NCBI GenBank assembly: GCA_951217055.1
Contig: OX578286.1
Location: forward strand, 11,681,050-11,745,049
Length of the DNA stretch: 64,000 bases
Direction: 5' to 3'
Source: Gerris lacustris
Taxonomy: Eukaryota; Arthropoda; Insecta; Hemiptera; Gerridae
Below are positions 24,394 through 36,350 of this stretch, piece by piece (position 1 is the first letter of the stretch; every line of letters starts with the position of its first letter). A program made the translations under genes and the position numbers. The notes beneath the pieces are model-generated. The model had not been told where the DNA came from. It was given only the letters and a program-made list of their open reading frames with translations, and did not search any database.

Positions 24394-24828
24394 AAATAGT
24401 TATAGAGATCTGAAAAATAAGTTTAGATATCTGATGAATAGTTTTAGAGATATGAAAACTAGGTTTAGATATCTTAAAAATAGGTTTAAATATTTGAAAA
24501 TAGGTTTCAATACCTGAAAAATAGGTTTAAATATATAAGAAATAGGTTTAGAGATACGAAAAATAGGTTTAGAGATGTGAAACATAGTTTTAGAGGTCTG
24601 AAAAATAGGCTTAGATATCTGAAAAATTGGTTTAAATATTTAACAATAGGTTCAGAGATATGAAAAATAGGTTTAGAGATCTGAAAAATAGGCTTAGATA
24701 TCTGAAAAATAGAATTAAATATATTAAAATAGGTTTAGATGTCTGAAAAATAGGTTTAAATGTATGTAAAAATATATTTAGAAAGATAAAAAATAGGTTT
24801 AAAGATCTGAAAAATAGGTTTTGTGATA
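24394..24828 (+). repeat. 21-bp degenerate minisatellite, about 20 copies
   Basis: The unit resembles GAAAAATAGGTTTAGAGATCT with variation at most positions and a few length changes. A 21-bp unit keeps a reading frame, so the minus strand shows a chance 7-residue periodic frame at 24,400-24,585. No sign of real coding. Confidence 0.85.
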
Positions 24829-25136
24829 ATGAATTTAAATATGCTCTTTGATGCTTGAAATAAAAGTTTTGTGTCGGCTATTTCATCTTATACAAAACTA
24901 ATTAAACCAATTAAATTAATGTTTGTACAATTGTTACCTCCATGGGAATATCAACTGATTAAACTGTACAACCTAATTAATTGTGACTGCAAATATGAAC
25001 TTCTTTAATCTTGACTAGAATGGTAATCATCCTTTATATCATTTAAATATATTTATAGACTTTAGAATATTGCAAATGGTTTAAAAAAGCTAATATGATT
25101 ATATTTTCTTTTGTGTGAGCTCATCAAGTAAAATAT
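24829..25136. other. Non-coding AT-rich DNA
   Basis: Nothing recognised. Confidence 0.5.
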
Positions 25137-25230
25137 AGTGTGGCACATAGCTTCCTTCGATCCTATTATGTACTTCATTAATGTTACTATGCTTTTACTC
25201 CCAATGTTGTCAATTAATTTTTTTTTTGTT
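25137..25230 (+). repeat. Family A 5' fragment
   Basis: GTGTGGCACATAGCTTCC and following bases match family A on +. It is cut off by the MITE that begins at 25,239. Confidence 0.6.
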
Positions 25231-25238
25231 CCTTTTTA

Positions 25239-25812
25239 GTCCAGGAGATAGCGTGCAAAAAAGTGTCTGACTAACGTCAAGCTAGAATTTTGTGTATAAG
25301 TAAATCTTTTAGTGCCTTTTAAGAATATGTGGTCGGCTAAGTTTGTCTACGGGACATAGCTTGGCAATAGGCATTTGAAAAAACAAGCCGATGGAGAGCG
25401 ACCATGTCCCACCCTTTATGGTGGAAAATGTGATTTTCATGATTCTGAGTGCGAAATTAGTTAGTAGACCAAAAATTAAGTTGATGGTAGTTTTTCACTT
25501 AATAGGTGACGTCTTTGATTCAGAGTAATATTTGACTAATCAGCCTATTAAGTGACAAACTATCATCAACTTGATTTTTGGTCTACTAAGTTTGTACTCA
25601 GGATCGTGAAAATCATATTGTCCACCACATAAAGGGGGGGACATGGCTGCTCTCCGCGGGTTTGTTTCTTTCAAATGCCTATTGCCAAGCTTTGTCCCAC
25701 AGACCAACTTAGCCAACCACATATTCTTAAAAGGCACCAAAATATTAACTTATATACACAAAATTCTAGCTTGGTGTTAGCCAGACACTTTTTTGCACGC
25801 TATCTCCCGGAC
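25239..25812. mobile_element. Foldback MITE with TA target site (Tc1/mariner type)
   Basis: 574 bp made of two inverted arms of about 265 bp around a roughly 40-bp centre. The ends are GTCCAGGAGATAGCGTGC and its near-complement, flanked by TA on both sides (25,237-25,238 and 25,813-25,814). A truncated relative lies at 31,555-31,672. No ORF. TA duplication suggests the Tc1/mariner group, which is inference. Confidence 0.8.
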
Positions 25813-25913
25813 TACAGTAAATAAAATGAGAGTTTATGGAATTTAAATTCAGTGCCAAGCAAGTATAGCGGTATGAGAGCACGCTCGTCTCTGATAAGTC
25901 CTATATCTGATTT

Positions 25914-26061
25914 TCTTGATCTGGTATAGGTGAAGAGTTGGGTGGGCATCGTCGGGCCCCTGATGAGTCGGACGCGACGAAACGATGCAGGACATGGCGT
26001 AATGCCGAGCCAACATCTTAATGACGTAATGTCTGATGTTGGTTGAACAGTTCCTATGTGT
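25914..26061 (+). repeat. Dispersed repeat carrying a hammerhead-like ribozyme (copy 1)
   Basis: It is homologous to 63,858-64,000. Besides the hammerhead-like core (25,946-25,988) it holds a strong hairpin at 26,010-26,042 (CCAACATC / GATGTTGG) and a small one, GGCGTAATGCC. No ORF. It behaves as a non-coding mobile repeat; its outer limits are unknown because the second copy is cut by the window end. Confidence 0.75.
25946..25988 (+). ncRNA. Hammerhead-ribozyme-like motif, all core bases present
   Basis: In order: stem III strand GCATCG, U and C (expected cleavage after C at 25,953), GGGCCC, CTGATGA (25,960-25,966), stem II GTCG-GACG-CGAC, GAAA (25,979-25,982), and stem III strand CGATGC. 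Stem II (4 bp, G-C closing next to the core) and stem III (6 bp plus the core A-U pair) are perfectly paired. The weak point is stem I: GGGCCC is palindromic with no loop, so it cannot fold well within one molecule but could pair between two. Activity is untested. Confidence 0.65.
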
Positions 26062-26142
26062 CACGCTTGCGTGGCACATCCCTTGGTGTCACTCACAAAT
26101 TGTGTAGCCTTTGCAGTGTGCAAACATGGTATTACATTGCTG

Positions 26143-26145
<3 letters not shown>

Positions 26146-26229
<84 letters not shown>
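26146..26229. repeat. (TA)n microsatellite
   Basis: 84 bp of pure TA. Confidence 0.9.
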
Positions 26230-26234
<5 letters not shown>

Positions 26235-26359
26235 ATTTGTCATGAGATTACTTTGCTTATTCCTTACCATTAAGTCACCATTACAAGCAGTATTCAATTT
26301 AAAAGTTTGACCATCCCACGGTATTAACAATAAGTAATGTTTACGCAAGATATGCATAG

Positions 26360-26361
<2 letters not shown>

Positions 26362-26437
<76 letters not shown>
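26362..26437. repeat. (TA)n microsatellite
   Basis: 76 bp of pure TA, 130 bp from the previous tract. Confidence 0.9.
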
Positions 26438-26439
<2 letters not shown>

Positions 26440-27094
26440 TTTTTGTGACTTAGTGTAAATAGATTTATTGGTGTGTAATCTTATAGGCGTAAAAAAAGGG
26501 TTTCTCTTTGGTAGTATCCTCTTCCTTATAGGATGGCTTTTTTTGCAATGAACAGTTTTTAACTGTTTTAAAATACCGTAGTCTCTTTAACGGGGTTTAA
26601 CTCAGACTTTAAGATTTACGACTACAACAGGTTTTATTCCTTTTTATACAAAAAGGTGTTGCTAAAGATCTTCCAGCCGCCAAACATTGCAAATTTTTTC
26701 AACTAAAGAGTGAAAACAAGGATAAAGCATTCTTGAAGATTACCAAAAGAAATAATTCTTAAGTTATATCTTATATATACATACAAATATATTGTGTATA
26801 GTTAGAAACAAAGACGCTGTAGAAATACACTATTCTTAGTAGGGAATGGTTCAAAGAGTTTAATATCTTTAGAGTTTATTTTGTTATAAAACAAGTCATT
26901 GTCCAGAACTAAACATAACTAAGAATAGAAAGACTTCCTTTTACAAATTTACTGTTGCGACAAAAAAATACAAACGTTCTTAAACATCCGCATACAATGT
27001 AATGCCTTAAATGCAATAAAAACTTCCCTAATTCCCAGGCTGCCAAATAAAGGCCTAATAGCCCCATTCCTTTTCTTGTTGTACGCCCTTTTCG
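26438..27094. other. Non-coding DNA
   Basis: No gene or transposon end recognised. Frame 26,909-27,106 on minus has no known motif. Confidence 0.5.
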
Positions 27095-27665
27095 AGAATC
27101 TGGCAATTAGCCACGTGGAAGGTGTCAATTAAGTCAAAAGTCTGCCAATTAGCCACGTGGAAGGTGCCAATTAAGTTAAAAGTCTAACAATTACCCACGT
27201 GGAAGGTGTCAATTAAGTTAAAAGTCTGACAATTACCCACGTGGAAGGTGTCAATTAAGTCAAAAGTCTGACAATTACCCACGTGGAAGGTGTCAATTAA
27301 GTCAAAAGTCTGACAATTACCCACGTGGAAGGTGTCAATTAAGTCAAAAGTCTGACAATTACCCACGTGGAAGGTGTCGATTAAGTCAAAATTCTGACAA
27401 TTAACCACGTGGAAGGTGTCAATTAAGTCAAAAGTCTGACAATTACCCACGTGGAATGTGTGAATTAAGTCAAAAGTCTGACAATTACCCACGTGGAAGG
27501 TGTCAATTAAGTCAAAAGTCTGACAATTACCCATGTGGAAGGTGTCGATTAAGTCAAAAGTCTGACAATTAACCACGAGGAAGGTGTCAATTAAGTCAAA
27601 ATTCTGTCAATTAGCCACGTGGAAGGTGTCGATTAAGACAAAAGTTTGTCAATTGGCCAAGTGGA
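27095..27665 (+). repeat. 42-bp minisatellite with an E-box in most copies
   Basis: 14 copies at exact 42-bp spacing. CACGTG starts at 27,112, 27,154, 27,196, 27,238, 27,280, 27,322, 27,364, 27,406, 27,448, 27,490 and 27,616. Copies at 27,532, 27,574 and 27,658 read CATGTG, CACGAG and CAAGTG. The rest of the unit, around AAGGTGTCAATTAAGTC, is almost invariant. An inverted single unit lies at 27,811-27,850. The 130-residue minus-strand frame (27,184-27,576, 14-residue repeat) is a by-product of a 42-bp unit without stops. Confidence 0.95.
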
Positions 27666-28539
27666 AGCTATGACACAAAGCATCCACGTGCCTTATAACT
27701 GGAATATGGAATGATGACGCATGAGCACAAAATTAAGTACAATAAGATGGATTACAAGTTGTGAGCTATGACAAAAATGTTTTGACAGATGAACTTGAAA
27801 AATTTTGACAGACTTTTGACTTAATTGACAGCTTCCACATGGCTAATTTAGGCAGATACGAGACATATATTCTTTATGTATTTCTTCCTCATTTTTAGGA
27901 CCTGTTCTTATGGGGTAGCGGGGACGAACATTTTTTAGGGGATTTTCAGCCAATTGGAAACGCGATACATATTTGTGATCTCCATTTCAATACCTTTAAA
28001 ATTATACCCCACTTAAAAATTTAAAAAAAAATTAAATATAATTCCAAATGCAATCAGTTCGCAATTGGTCGCTGACAGTAAATTTTGAGTTGTGAAGTTC
28101 GCAACATTTTTTCTGTTTTTGAGAAAAAGTTTAAGATAGTCTTAATCTATCTTAAGCAAATTTCACAAATTTCAAATCTACAACATGTCTAGAGATATGA
28201 TCTAAGATGCAACGGACAGACGAACAAAATACCAAAACCATAAGGGTTTCTATGATGAACTCAAACCCTAAAAACAAATTCCATTATTGATTTAAAATTT
28301 CAAAAACAATTTTAGCGACCACAATACTTTCTCTTTCGAAAAAAATATTTGATAGAAGACATTTTTATTTTGATTACCTAAGGAAAAGTATTTTCCTTTG
28401 GTTTCACCCAAAAGATCCAAAACTTTGATTTCAACGGAATTATCCTTTTCGGCTGTTTTTAAGACCATTTAGATGTTTTGTTTTTAGCTAGATGTCTGTC
28501 TATGTGTGTCACGCATAACTCCTACAGTTTTTAAACTAG
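27666..28539. other. Non-coding DNA with family D repeat end
   Basis: 28,190-28,275 has the same arrangement as family C: GGACAGACGAAC, then a hairpin AGGGTTT (28,243-28,249) / AAACCCT (28,263-28,269), then A-rich sequence. No gene. Confidence 0.45.
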
Positions 28540-28750
28540 AGAATTAAAACCTTCGAAGGAGCTAAAAATGCAACAGTTCGTAAAAAATTGAAAAAGTTCC
28601 CGATTGCGCTCTTTATAAGACCACTTTCCATTTCCACTGACTTTCCTTTTGATATTTGCCGCCATTTTGAAAATATCGGCTGTTGAATTTTGAAACTATA
28701 ACGCTAAATAAATTCGGAGCTATTTCGCTGATTGAACTAAAATTCGCACC
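28540..28750 (+). repeat. Family F dispersed repeat
   Basis: It matches 49,560-49,690 on the other strand (blocks ATTTCCACT, TTTTGATAT and TTGAAAATATCG). Function and class are unknown. Confidence 0.5.
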
Positions 28751-29211
28751 AGTTATACCTTTTTATAAAATAAATAATCCCTCTGTATTTTAACTTAATA
28801 TTTGCAGCAATTTAGGAATTTATTTAGTAATGAAAAGTTCTCAAAGATATTCAACTGCGTGGAGTTTTTTTTATTAATACCAAATTCATTTCCTAAAATA
28901 AAATAGCAGAAATGTTGTTTAATTATTTAATTTCATTATTACAAGTAATTACCCTTTTACTAAATGCACTCTTTGCACAAATTAAACACCAACGCATATA
29001 AATAAATTAGTTACATGTAAACTGTAGTTAAAACTATATTTTGTAATTTATTATACAAGGAAAAACTGAAAAAAAAAAAAAAAAAAAAATGTGGAAAACA
29101 TTTTTATAGTTCATTCCTACATAACATACTTTGAATATTTCACTCGTATCTTTTTAAAAACGATGATGAAGTGGATTCCTGTAAGTATGTATCATCTCAT
29201 ATATTATCATA
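28751..29211. other. Non-coding AT-rich DNA
   Basis: Includes an A19 run at about 29,071-29,089. Nothing else recognised. Confidence 0.5.
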
Positions 29212-29212
29212 T

Positions 29213-29308
<96 letters not shown>
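29212..29308. repeat. (TA)n microsatellite
   Basis: About 97 bp of alternating TA. Confidence 0.9.
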
Positions 29309-29311
<3 letters not shown>

Positions 29312-31554
29312 TATTGGATGCAACTATTTCTGCCTCTAGAGCGGAACAGCCTTAAAGCTCTCTTGATCCTATGAATATTTATGCACCTTATATGAATACA
29401 ACCATGTAGTTTTTACTTTTTTCTTCACATGTGAAAAAAATAATAGAAGGTTATAATTGTATTCTTTAAAAAAAAAAAAAAAAAAATCGTACACACGAAA
29501 AATATGTGTAGTTTGTAAATTATAATGGAAATTAGAATTGCCTAAAATGTATTATAATTATATTGTTAGAGTTGTTATTATTAATTATTTTTGCCCAAAA
29601 TATTATAAAATGCTCAAGATAATTTTCTTGTTGAATATAAATAGCTTGAAGCATTCTGGTTTAAAATCAAACCTTTCCTTATATACTTCCCATGGGGCCA
29701 CCCGCAAGGCACGTATTAGATTCATAAGAGTAATCCCAACAGTTAAATTTATTATAAAGGTCCAACAAATTTTACATTATTCAAGTAAATAATACAGATA
29801 ATATACCTGTATTAGGAATCATATCCAAACCTATCATGTAGGCTAAACCAGCAATACAAAACTGACAATCAAAGTCTAATGCCAGAACTCCCAAAATACA
29901 TACTACTTAGGTAGGCTTCCGTGTTTGATAATATAATGAGGGACTATCATAAATAAGGGTGTAAGTACTAAGTACCGAAGTTTCTCGTCCAGTATTCGGA
30001 CCCATCTTCAGGGAGGTACTTGTTGTTCTGATGTTAATGCTGTTCCTACCGAACAAAATTTACCTAATTCTACTTTAACTGGATAAAAACTTATCCTAAT
30101 GTGAACGATTTTTTTTTCGTGTCTGTCTATCCGTCTACCTGTCGGACTATGTATCCACGAATAACTTCCACAATATTCATCCAATTTTGATGGAGTGTGC
30201 AGGTTATTCCCTAAATGGTCCCACATGAATGCCAATGTAATTGTATTTATTCAAGTCAATGCTCAATGTAATAATCCACCAAACATCCTTTTCGAACCGA
30301 TATTGCTAAGAATTGGTGAATAGTTAGTGATCCTCCCTGAATTATGTGCCCCACTAATTGGCAGTTTATTTAAATTTACATTAAATCGATCTTCAATGTT
30401 CGATTAAGTCGACCATCAACGTTCAATTAAATCGACCTTCAACGTACTTGCACTTACAAAAATGATCCTCTATTCTCTAAATATGTGAAAACTTAAGAAA
30501 AAAAAATACTAAATCGTTACAATAGCTTATAATGAAGAAGAAGAAACCATAAAGAAGTTAAAAAAAATAAAAATAAAAATAAAGAGGTATAGGAATTAAA
30601 AAAGGCAGAATTAGGGCGATAACCCTATTTCGTCGAGTTGGTTGGTTTGAAGCCAATTAAAAGGCGCGAGAACAGGCTGAGGTATAATAGTTTCTACCTT
30701 TACGCTTCTCACACATCTTGCTAATGCGACGCCATTTTGAATAGATACCAACAAGATGAAACAGACACCACTTTTGTATATCCTTCATGGGTTAATTGAA
30801 ATGAGTTAGTTGCCCCTTTGACTTTTTTCGAAAAAAACCAATTAAAAATACTTAAATTGATGAAGTCTAGGAAAAATCTTAATTGAACTGCAGTTTTGGA
30901 AAATCGTATTTCCTTTAATAGTTTCATTTAATTAAATTATTTTTTTTTTATTGATATTACTATTGAAGAGGAAAGGGATAAAATTCAAATAAATTTGTTT
31001 GTATGGTGTATTGAAAACAATCTCAACACGGTTACTGTTTACAACTTCAATGTCTGTTTACATGTCCGTATTGAGTTTGTATTTGAAAATTATTTAAATA
31101 AAGTTCTGACTTCATTAGAAAAACAGCTGATTTTTGACACTTGATAATTATGATAGCTGTGAAAAAAGTTTATGTTTGTAAGGTCGATGTGTCAGGTTAT
31201 CCAGGAAAGAAACATAAAACAGCGCATGCCCTAATAGAATTTCAATACAGTCAGGTGTTTATATGTAACTTATATGTTCTGAGTACCAGATTTTAGGTTA
31301 TCGATAAACTAGATTAAATACGGTAGGTTTACATGAAGAGATACCGTATTCAGATCGTTTTTAATAAACCACATGTAAACATAGCTATTATCTTATCAAT
31401 TTTTTTTTTAATTATTAAACAAAAATTTCAATTTTAAAAGATTATTTAAAAAGAATAAAAAACACATTCGGGATATTTTCAATTTTCAATTGGGTCATTT
31501 TTAAGACTGACTTGAAGATTAAATTTTGATGGTTTTTAAAAATTTTTTAAAAAT
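29309..31554. other. Non-coding DNA
   Basis: No gene recognised. A three-copy short repeat (TCGACCTTCAACGTTCAATT-like) lies at about 30,385-30,450. Short open frames here have no recognisable domains. Confidence 0.45.
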
Positions 31555-31672
31555 CAAACCGGTGGAGAGCTTATCTTATCCGACCACATATTCAAAGACA
31601 CCAAAAGATTTACTAATAAACAAAATTCTAGCTTGATGTTAGTCACACACTTTTTTGCACGCTATCTCCTGG
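31555..31672. repeat. Fragment of the TA-flanked foldback MITE
   Basis: It matches the right arm of the MITE at 25,239-25,812, down to the end GCACGCTATCTCC. Only one arm is present. Confidence 0.7.
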
Positions 31673-33805
31673 ACTATTAAACTTAAAACAGTGGTGATGT
31701 ATAACCTTCTTGTAAACAAAACCCTGCACAACTTTGTTGTGTATTTTTTGACAGCTCATTCTCATAATTTGTCAGGTGAGTGCAATTTTTCTTATCATCA
31801 AAATCTACTTTGATCCGAAAATAATTACAAGATAAAATGAACTTTTTATATACATACTATATATTTAAATTTCTGTTGAATCATATGTAATTTTGATAAT
31901 ATAATTGTCATTGATATAATATACCTAATGTTGGTGAATGGTGAAAAAAAATAGTTCCGAATTTATTTACTTCACATAAATGACAACCATCTAGAGAGCT
32001 GATGTTAAACCTAAAAAAGGACAAATCTTTGTACAACGGATCTCGCCAACACCGAATCTAAGAAGAAGTAAGAGAAGAAAAATAAAAATGTGTACAAGTA
32101 AAGAAGTACAGATGCATAAAAATTAAACCGATACCTAGGACACAAGTGTAAGCAAACCTGGTTGACACACGTCAATTAATTTATTTCTTTGTTTACTTTT
32201 ACTTTTTCTCTGTCATTCAATGTTTATCTCTTAATAAAAAATCACAAATTTGAAACCCGTCAAAATGAATATTGTAAAAATGGGACATGTCAAAACAAAT
32301 AAAATAACTTGAGGATTTCTTCCGAACTAACTTTCCATACAGCAAAATGTGCTGAAAACGAATTAAATTCTGCTGAAAGATGGCTAAAAGTATTAAAAAT
32401 ATTGCATTGTCATCGTGTTCTGACCAAAAAATTGATCAAGCTATTCTAAAAGTTTCAAATGTCTAGCTACTCGGGAAGTTAGTTAAAAATCGATTGCAAG
32501 ATTTGTACTGGACAAACAAACAAACAAACAAGTAAGCAAGCTAATAAAAACGTAGTAAAAAAGTTGAGCCCATCCAACTCAACTTGGATGTTCAAGTTGA
32601 CTTTGATATCCTGTTTACACGATCCAAGTACAGTCAAAGCTAACTTGGTCCAAGTATACTTTGACTAAACCGGGCTTAATGAAGGTCATTAAAGTTTTTA
32701 CGATTCAGGTTATAGTTGCAAGTACGCTAACGACATGGTTAAAAGCGATTCCCTTTTAATTTTTTTTTTTTTTCTTTCAAATTAATAGTAACCACCTATT
32801 AATTTATGATAATTATAAAACAAAAGAATAAGAATAAAACAAAGAGAAATATACCTACCTATTAATTATATTTTCAAAACCACAATACGATCTAGCAAAT
32901 ATACAAACGTATAAAAATAAAAACAAATTTACAAATAAAACGGAAAGAAACAAAAACAAATTGATATTTTCAAAGTGAAGAAATAGAAAAAAATTAAACC
33001 TAACTCAATAATATTCCGACCCCCCCCCCCCCCCCCCAAAAAAAAATAATAAAAAAGATGATAGAAGCAAAAGCTACTGACCAGTGGTCTCTGGGCAAGG
33101 AACCTGCTCATTATTTCGTTGACCCTGTAATACAAAGAGCTTTAAGTGTGTATTCATTAGTTAACTACACGTACATTCCTTCCCCCATTAATTTTCACAA
33201 ATATACTACTATAAGACTTTCCTAATATAGTTTTTTGTTCTTTTTTTTTTAATCCTAATCTACACTTTAATCTTAAAAAAGTTTTTTTTTTTCTTCTATT
33301 AAAGATTCCTTAATCCATCTTCCCTTTTATTAATTTTTTATTCTTTTTAACTTCTCGCTTCTCATTTATTTTTTAAAGTTTTTTTTTTTTTCATCATCAT
33401 TCGTTCTTACGAGCCGTAAAAAAAACGTACGTTAAGATATCAAATTATCACAAAGAAAAATGGCAGTTAGCAGATTTTTTTTTTTTATGAAAACGACCAC
33501 CTTCACTATTATAATTTAGTTGTTTTTCTTTTTTCGTCTTATTATACATTTTTTTTTTTCTTCTTGAACTCAACGATATTTTTTTTTAAACATCATTCTC
33601 ACTTAAATGAAAAAAACAATAAGTTAAATAAATGAACTAACCATTGTATAGTTTTATTATTTCATTATATCTATATTAATATTTCATGTATTAATTTTGA
33701 TAATTTTATTTATATTATCAAATGTCTCTTCTGTATTTTAGAATCATATTGTAATAATATAATAGTTGTTAGTTATAGTTAAATTACATTTATATATAAT
33801 ATATA
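31673..33805. other. Non-coding AT-rich DNA with homopolymers
   Basis: A C17 run lies near 33,020. 33,180-33,600 is dominated by T runs and pyrimidines. No gene recognised. Confidence 0.45.
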
Positions 33806-33990
33806 CATCCCAACAAAAACACGTGTAAATAAGCCAAGTCTGGCGTAAAAAGTTGTGAGATCATATAGGTTTAGCCTACTGTCTCCCCTAAGTTTTCCAT
33901 TGTCCGAGTAAGTTCTACTAGGTCTAATTTATCCAGTGCAAGTACATGATGTTAGTCTGTCCCTCTCTTTATTCTCTTTCCCAAATCACT
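33806..33990 (+). repeat. Family E dispersed repeat
   Basis: It matches 5293-5455 in the same orientation, including GTAAGTTCTACTAGGTCTAA. Weaker similarity to the arm near 55,910 (CCAAGTCTG...AAAAAGTTGTGA). Confidence 0.6.
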
Positions 33991-34065
33991 CTACACGTTT
34001 AAATTTAAAATCATTTTCTGACTTGGCAAATACACACTAAAAACTTAAATCAAATAATATTTATT

Positions 34066-34625
34066 GCTTCCGAGCTTACCGAAGGTAACGGAAGCATTGT
34101 GTTCACATTTGAGAACGAAAAAGTTGTATGCCTCCGATTTTAAAAATTCCAAGACAGAAATCCGTTTCAGACATCAGGGAACATTTTTGGTCTCGTGTCT
34201 GTCTGTCTGTCTGTCTCTCTGTCTGTCTGTCGGTCTGTGTGCCCACGAATTATGAAACGTGCGACGATAACTTGAGTGAATGTCAACCGATTTTGATGAA
34301 ATTTGGTAGAAATGTTCATTTTACCAATGCCCAGGACGAATTCGTTGGACAATGTTATCCATCCAAGCGTTCACGAGCAATGCTCGCGTAAACGTGAACA
34401 AATTTAAAATTGGAATTTTAGGTCGGGAAAAAAATCTAACTTCATCTATTCAATGAGACAAACATTTTTTTCAAATACAATTTTTCATTAAAACCAACAG
34501 CGACACCGCTATGAAGTGTTAAAGATCGCTAAAACTATTAATAGTTTTTACACAATAAACATTATAACAATAAAGTGCATGATATGATGCGAGGAAGCTA
34601 TGTGCCACACTAATTGGCAGTCTAT
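34066..34625 (-). repeat. Family A dispersed repeat, full-length copy 1
   Basis: Read on minus, it starts GACTGCCAATTAGTGTGGCAC. It contains CAAATTTCATCAAAATCGG and a GACA/TCTG microsatellite (34,198-34,240). It ends with the hairpin at 34,066-34,095 (GCTTCCGAGCTTACC / GGTAACGGAAGC). It pairs as an inverted repeat with 36,351-36,926. Short open frames across the microsatellite are not genes. Confidence 0.8.
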
Positions 34626-35826
34626 TTTTTATTTATTTGAGCGTCGCAGCACAAAGATACAAATTTGTATACGACACCTGCATTTATTTTAGACTCTTCG
34701 CAGTCAGCGACAAAACTGACTGTAGACAAAAATACTCCTGTGTGCACCTGCGCCTGGCCTTGGTGTTATTTGAGAATATCTCGAAAATGAAGCTGACCCA
34801 GATACATGTTCATAGGAACTTACTTGTTCAGCATCAAATTCCCTATAAGATCCCTAAATATCTAGTCTTTTCATTCAGGGACATCCTATAGCTGATAAAA
34901 GTATATGGATTTACACTTTTAAGGCCGTTTGAGTCCACAAAAGCGTTTTCCAACTTGTTTAACCGTTGCATCTGCACATCAATGGCAAACATTTCGTCAA
35001 TTGAAATCAACTATCTTATCTTCGTACACGACTTTAGTTTAACAGACCATTTTAAACTCCTGTTACTTTAAAAGACCTCTTCATTCTTTGTTATCAAATG
35101 ACATAAAAAGGAGATTCGAGGCGACACGGCAATCCTTTTAAACAGCCTGTAGTTAATCCTTTGTTTTAACCGCACCCAATTAAAAATGAGAGACAACGAC
35201 GAAACAAGCTAAAACACATTCTAACAATATCCTTCTTCAGTTCTTTTATTTTTGTATTCTTCTATCCATTCTACGGTAGGTCATCCGGAGGAAACTAAGA
35301 AAAAAGGAAAAGAGATAGGCCTTAAAGGATGGGAGTTTTTTTAAACAAGACGAAATGGGACCCTCTTTCACAAAACATGAGACAGGAAAGGGATACTATG
35401 TCTCTTAATTGTACCTCTTTCTTTATCAGAATTCCTTTAGACTTTTGCTCTCTATAGTTCTTAAGTGGTGTCATTAAGACGTTAAATACTCTGTTAAGTA
35501 AAATGCTAACAACCTTTTGAGAGTTTCGCTTGCCATTCTATCGGGTGGGTTGTTTTTCCCGAAGTCAATGCTTTTAAAATACTTCCCATCCCTTCCCTTT
35601 TTTGTAATAGTAAGGGTGAAGTCTTAAAAAGAAGTAAAATGCTACTTGAAAGACGATTAAAAAAAAAAGGTCCTATTGTCTTTGTCTTTGTATTCAAGGA
35701 AATGGTTTGGAAGGTTTCAGAACTTCGAAAATCCTATAAGATGTGACTTCGAAAAGAACAAAGAAAGTTCATCAATGGTTTTTTAAAAGCGTGAATGATT
35801 CTTTTGTATCAGGGTTGATGTCATTT
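34626..35826. other. Non-coding DNA
   Basis: No gene recognised; frames at 34,637-34,891 and 35,506-35,697 show no known motif. Confidence 0.45.
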
Positions 35827-36175
35827 TTGCTTCCGAGCTTACCGATGGTAACGAAACCATTGTGATCGTTCTAGAGTTCTAAAGAACGATTTTTTTTTTT
35901 TTTTTTTTAATGTCTTCGATTTAAAAAAAAAAAAAAAATCTTAGACAGAAATTCATTTCTGACATCAATGAACATTTTTCGTCTCTTATCTGTTTTTACG
36001 TTTGTCTGTCTGTCAACAATTTTTTGCGAACAGCCATATCTTAAAAACTACTTGTACGCTTTTAATAAAATTTAGATGGCAGCTCATAATCATCCCATTG
36101 TTAGTGCCATAATAATTTAAAACTTCTACACTTACTGTTTCCTCCCAAATGTGAAAAAACTTTTATTTATTGGCA
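35827..36175 (-). repeat. Family A dispersed repeat, truncated
   Basis: It begins with the terminal hairpin region (GCTTCCGAGCTTACCGATGG, about 35,830) in the same orientation as copy 1, with A/T homopolymer expansions. The 5' part is missing. Confidence 0.65.
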
Positions 36176-36350
36176 ACTATATAGATACGAGATACTACAG
36201 AGACTTTTTCCCTGATAAAGCGTATTTTGTTCGAAAGGAATTTTTTATTTAGAGACAAAAAAAAAATGTCGCTTTAAGAATTATTACTGAGTGAAATATG
36301 AATCTTATGGTACTTCGAAATTATTAAAAAATATTTATATAAAATAAAAA

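Noticed and set aside
27184..27576. 130-residue protein with a 14-residue repeat on minus
   Set aside because: The unit is 42 bp, a multiple of three, so any stop-free frame repeats. Changes between units are not biased to silent positions.
27095..27665. CRISPR-like array
   Set aside because: Units are contiguous with no unique spacers, and the context is eukaryotic.
34128..34391. Cys/Val/Leu-Ser repeat proteins over the TCTG microsatellites (also 36,589-36,928)
   Set aside because: Low-complexity translation of (TCTG)n inside family A repeats, found in more than one frame and on both strands.
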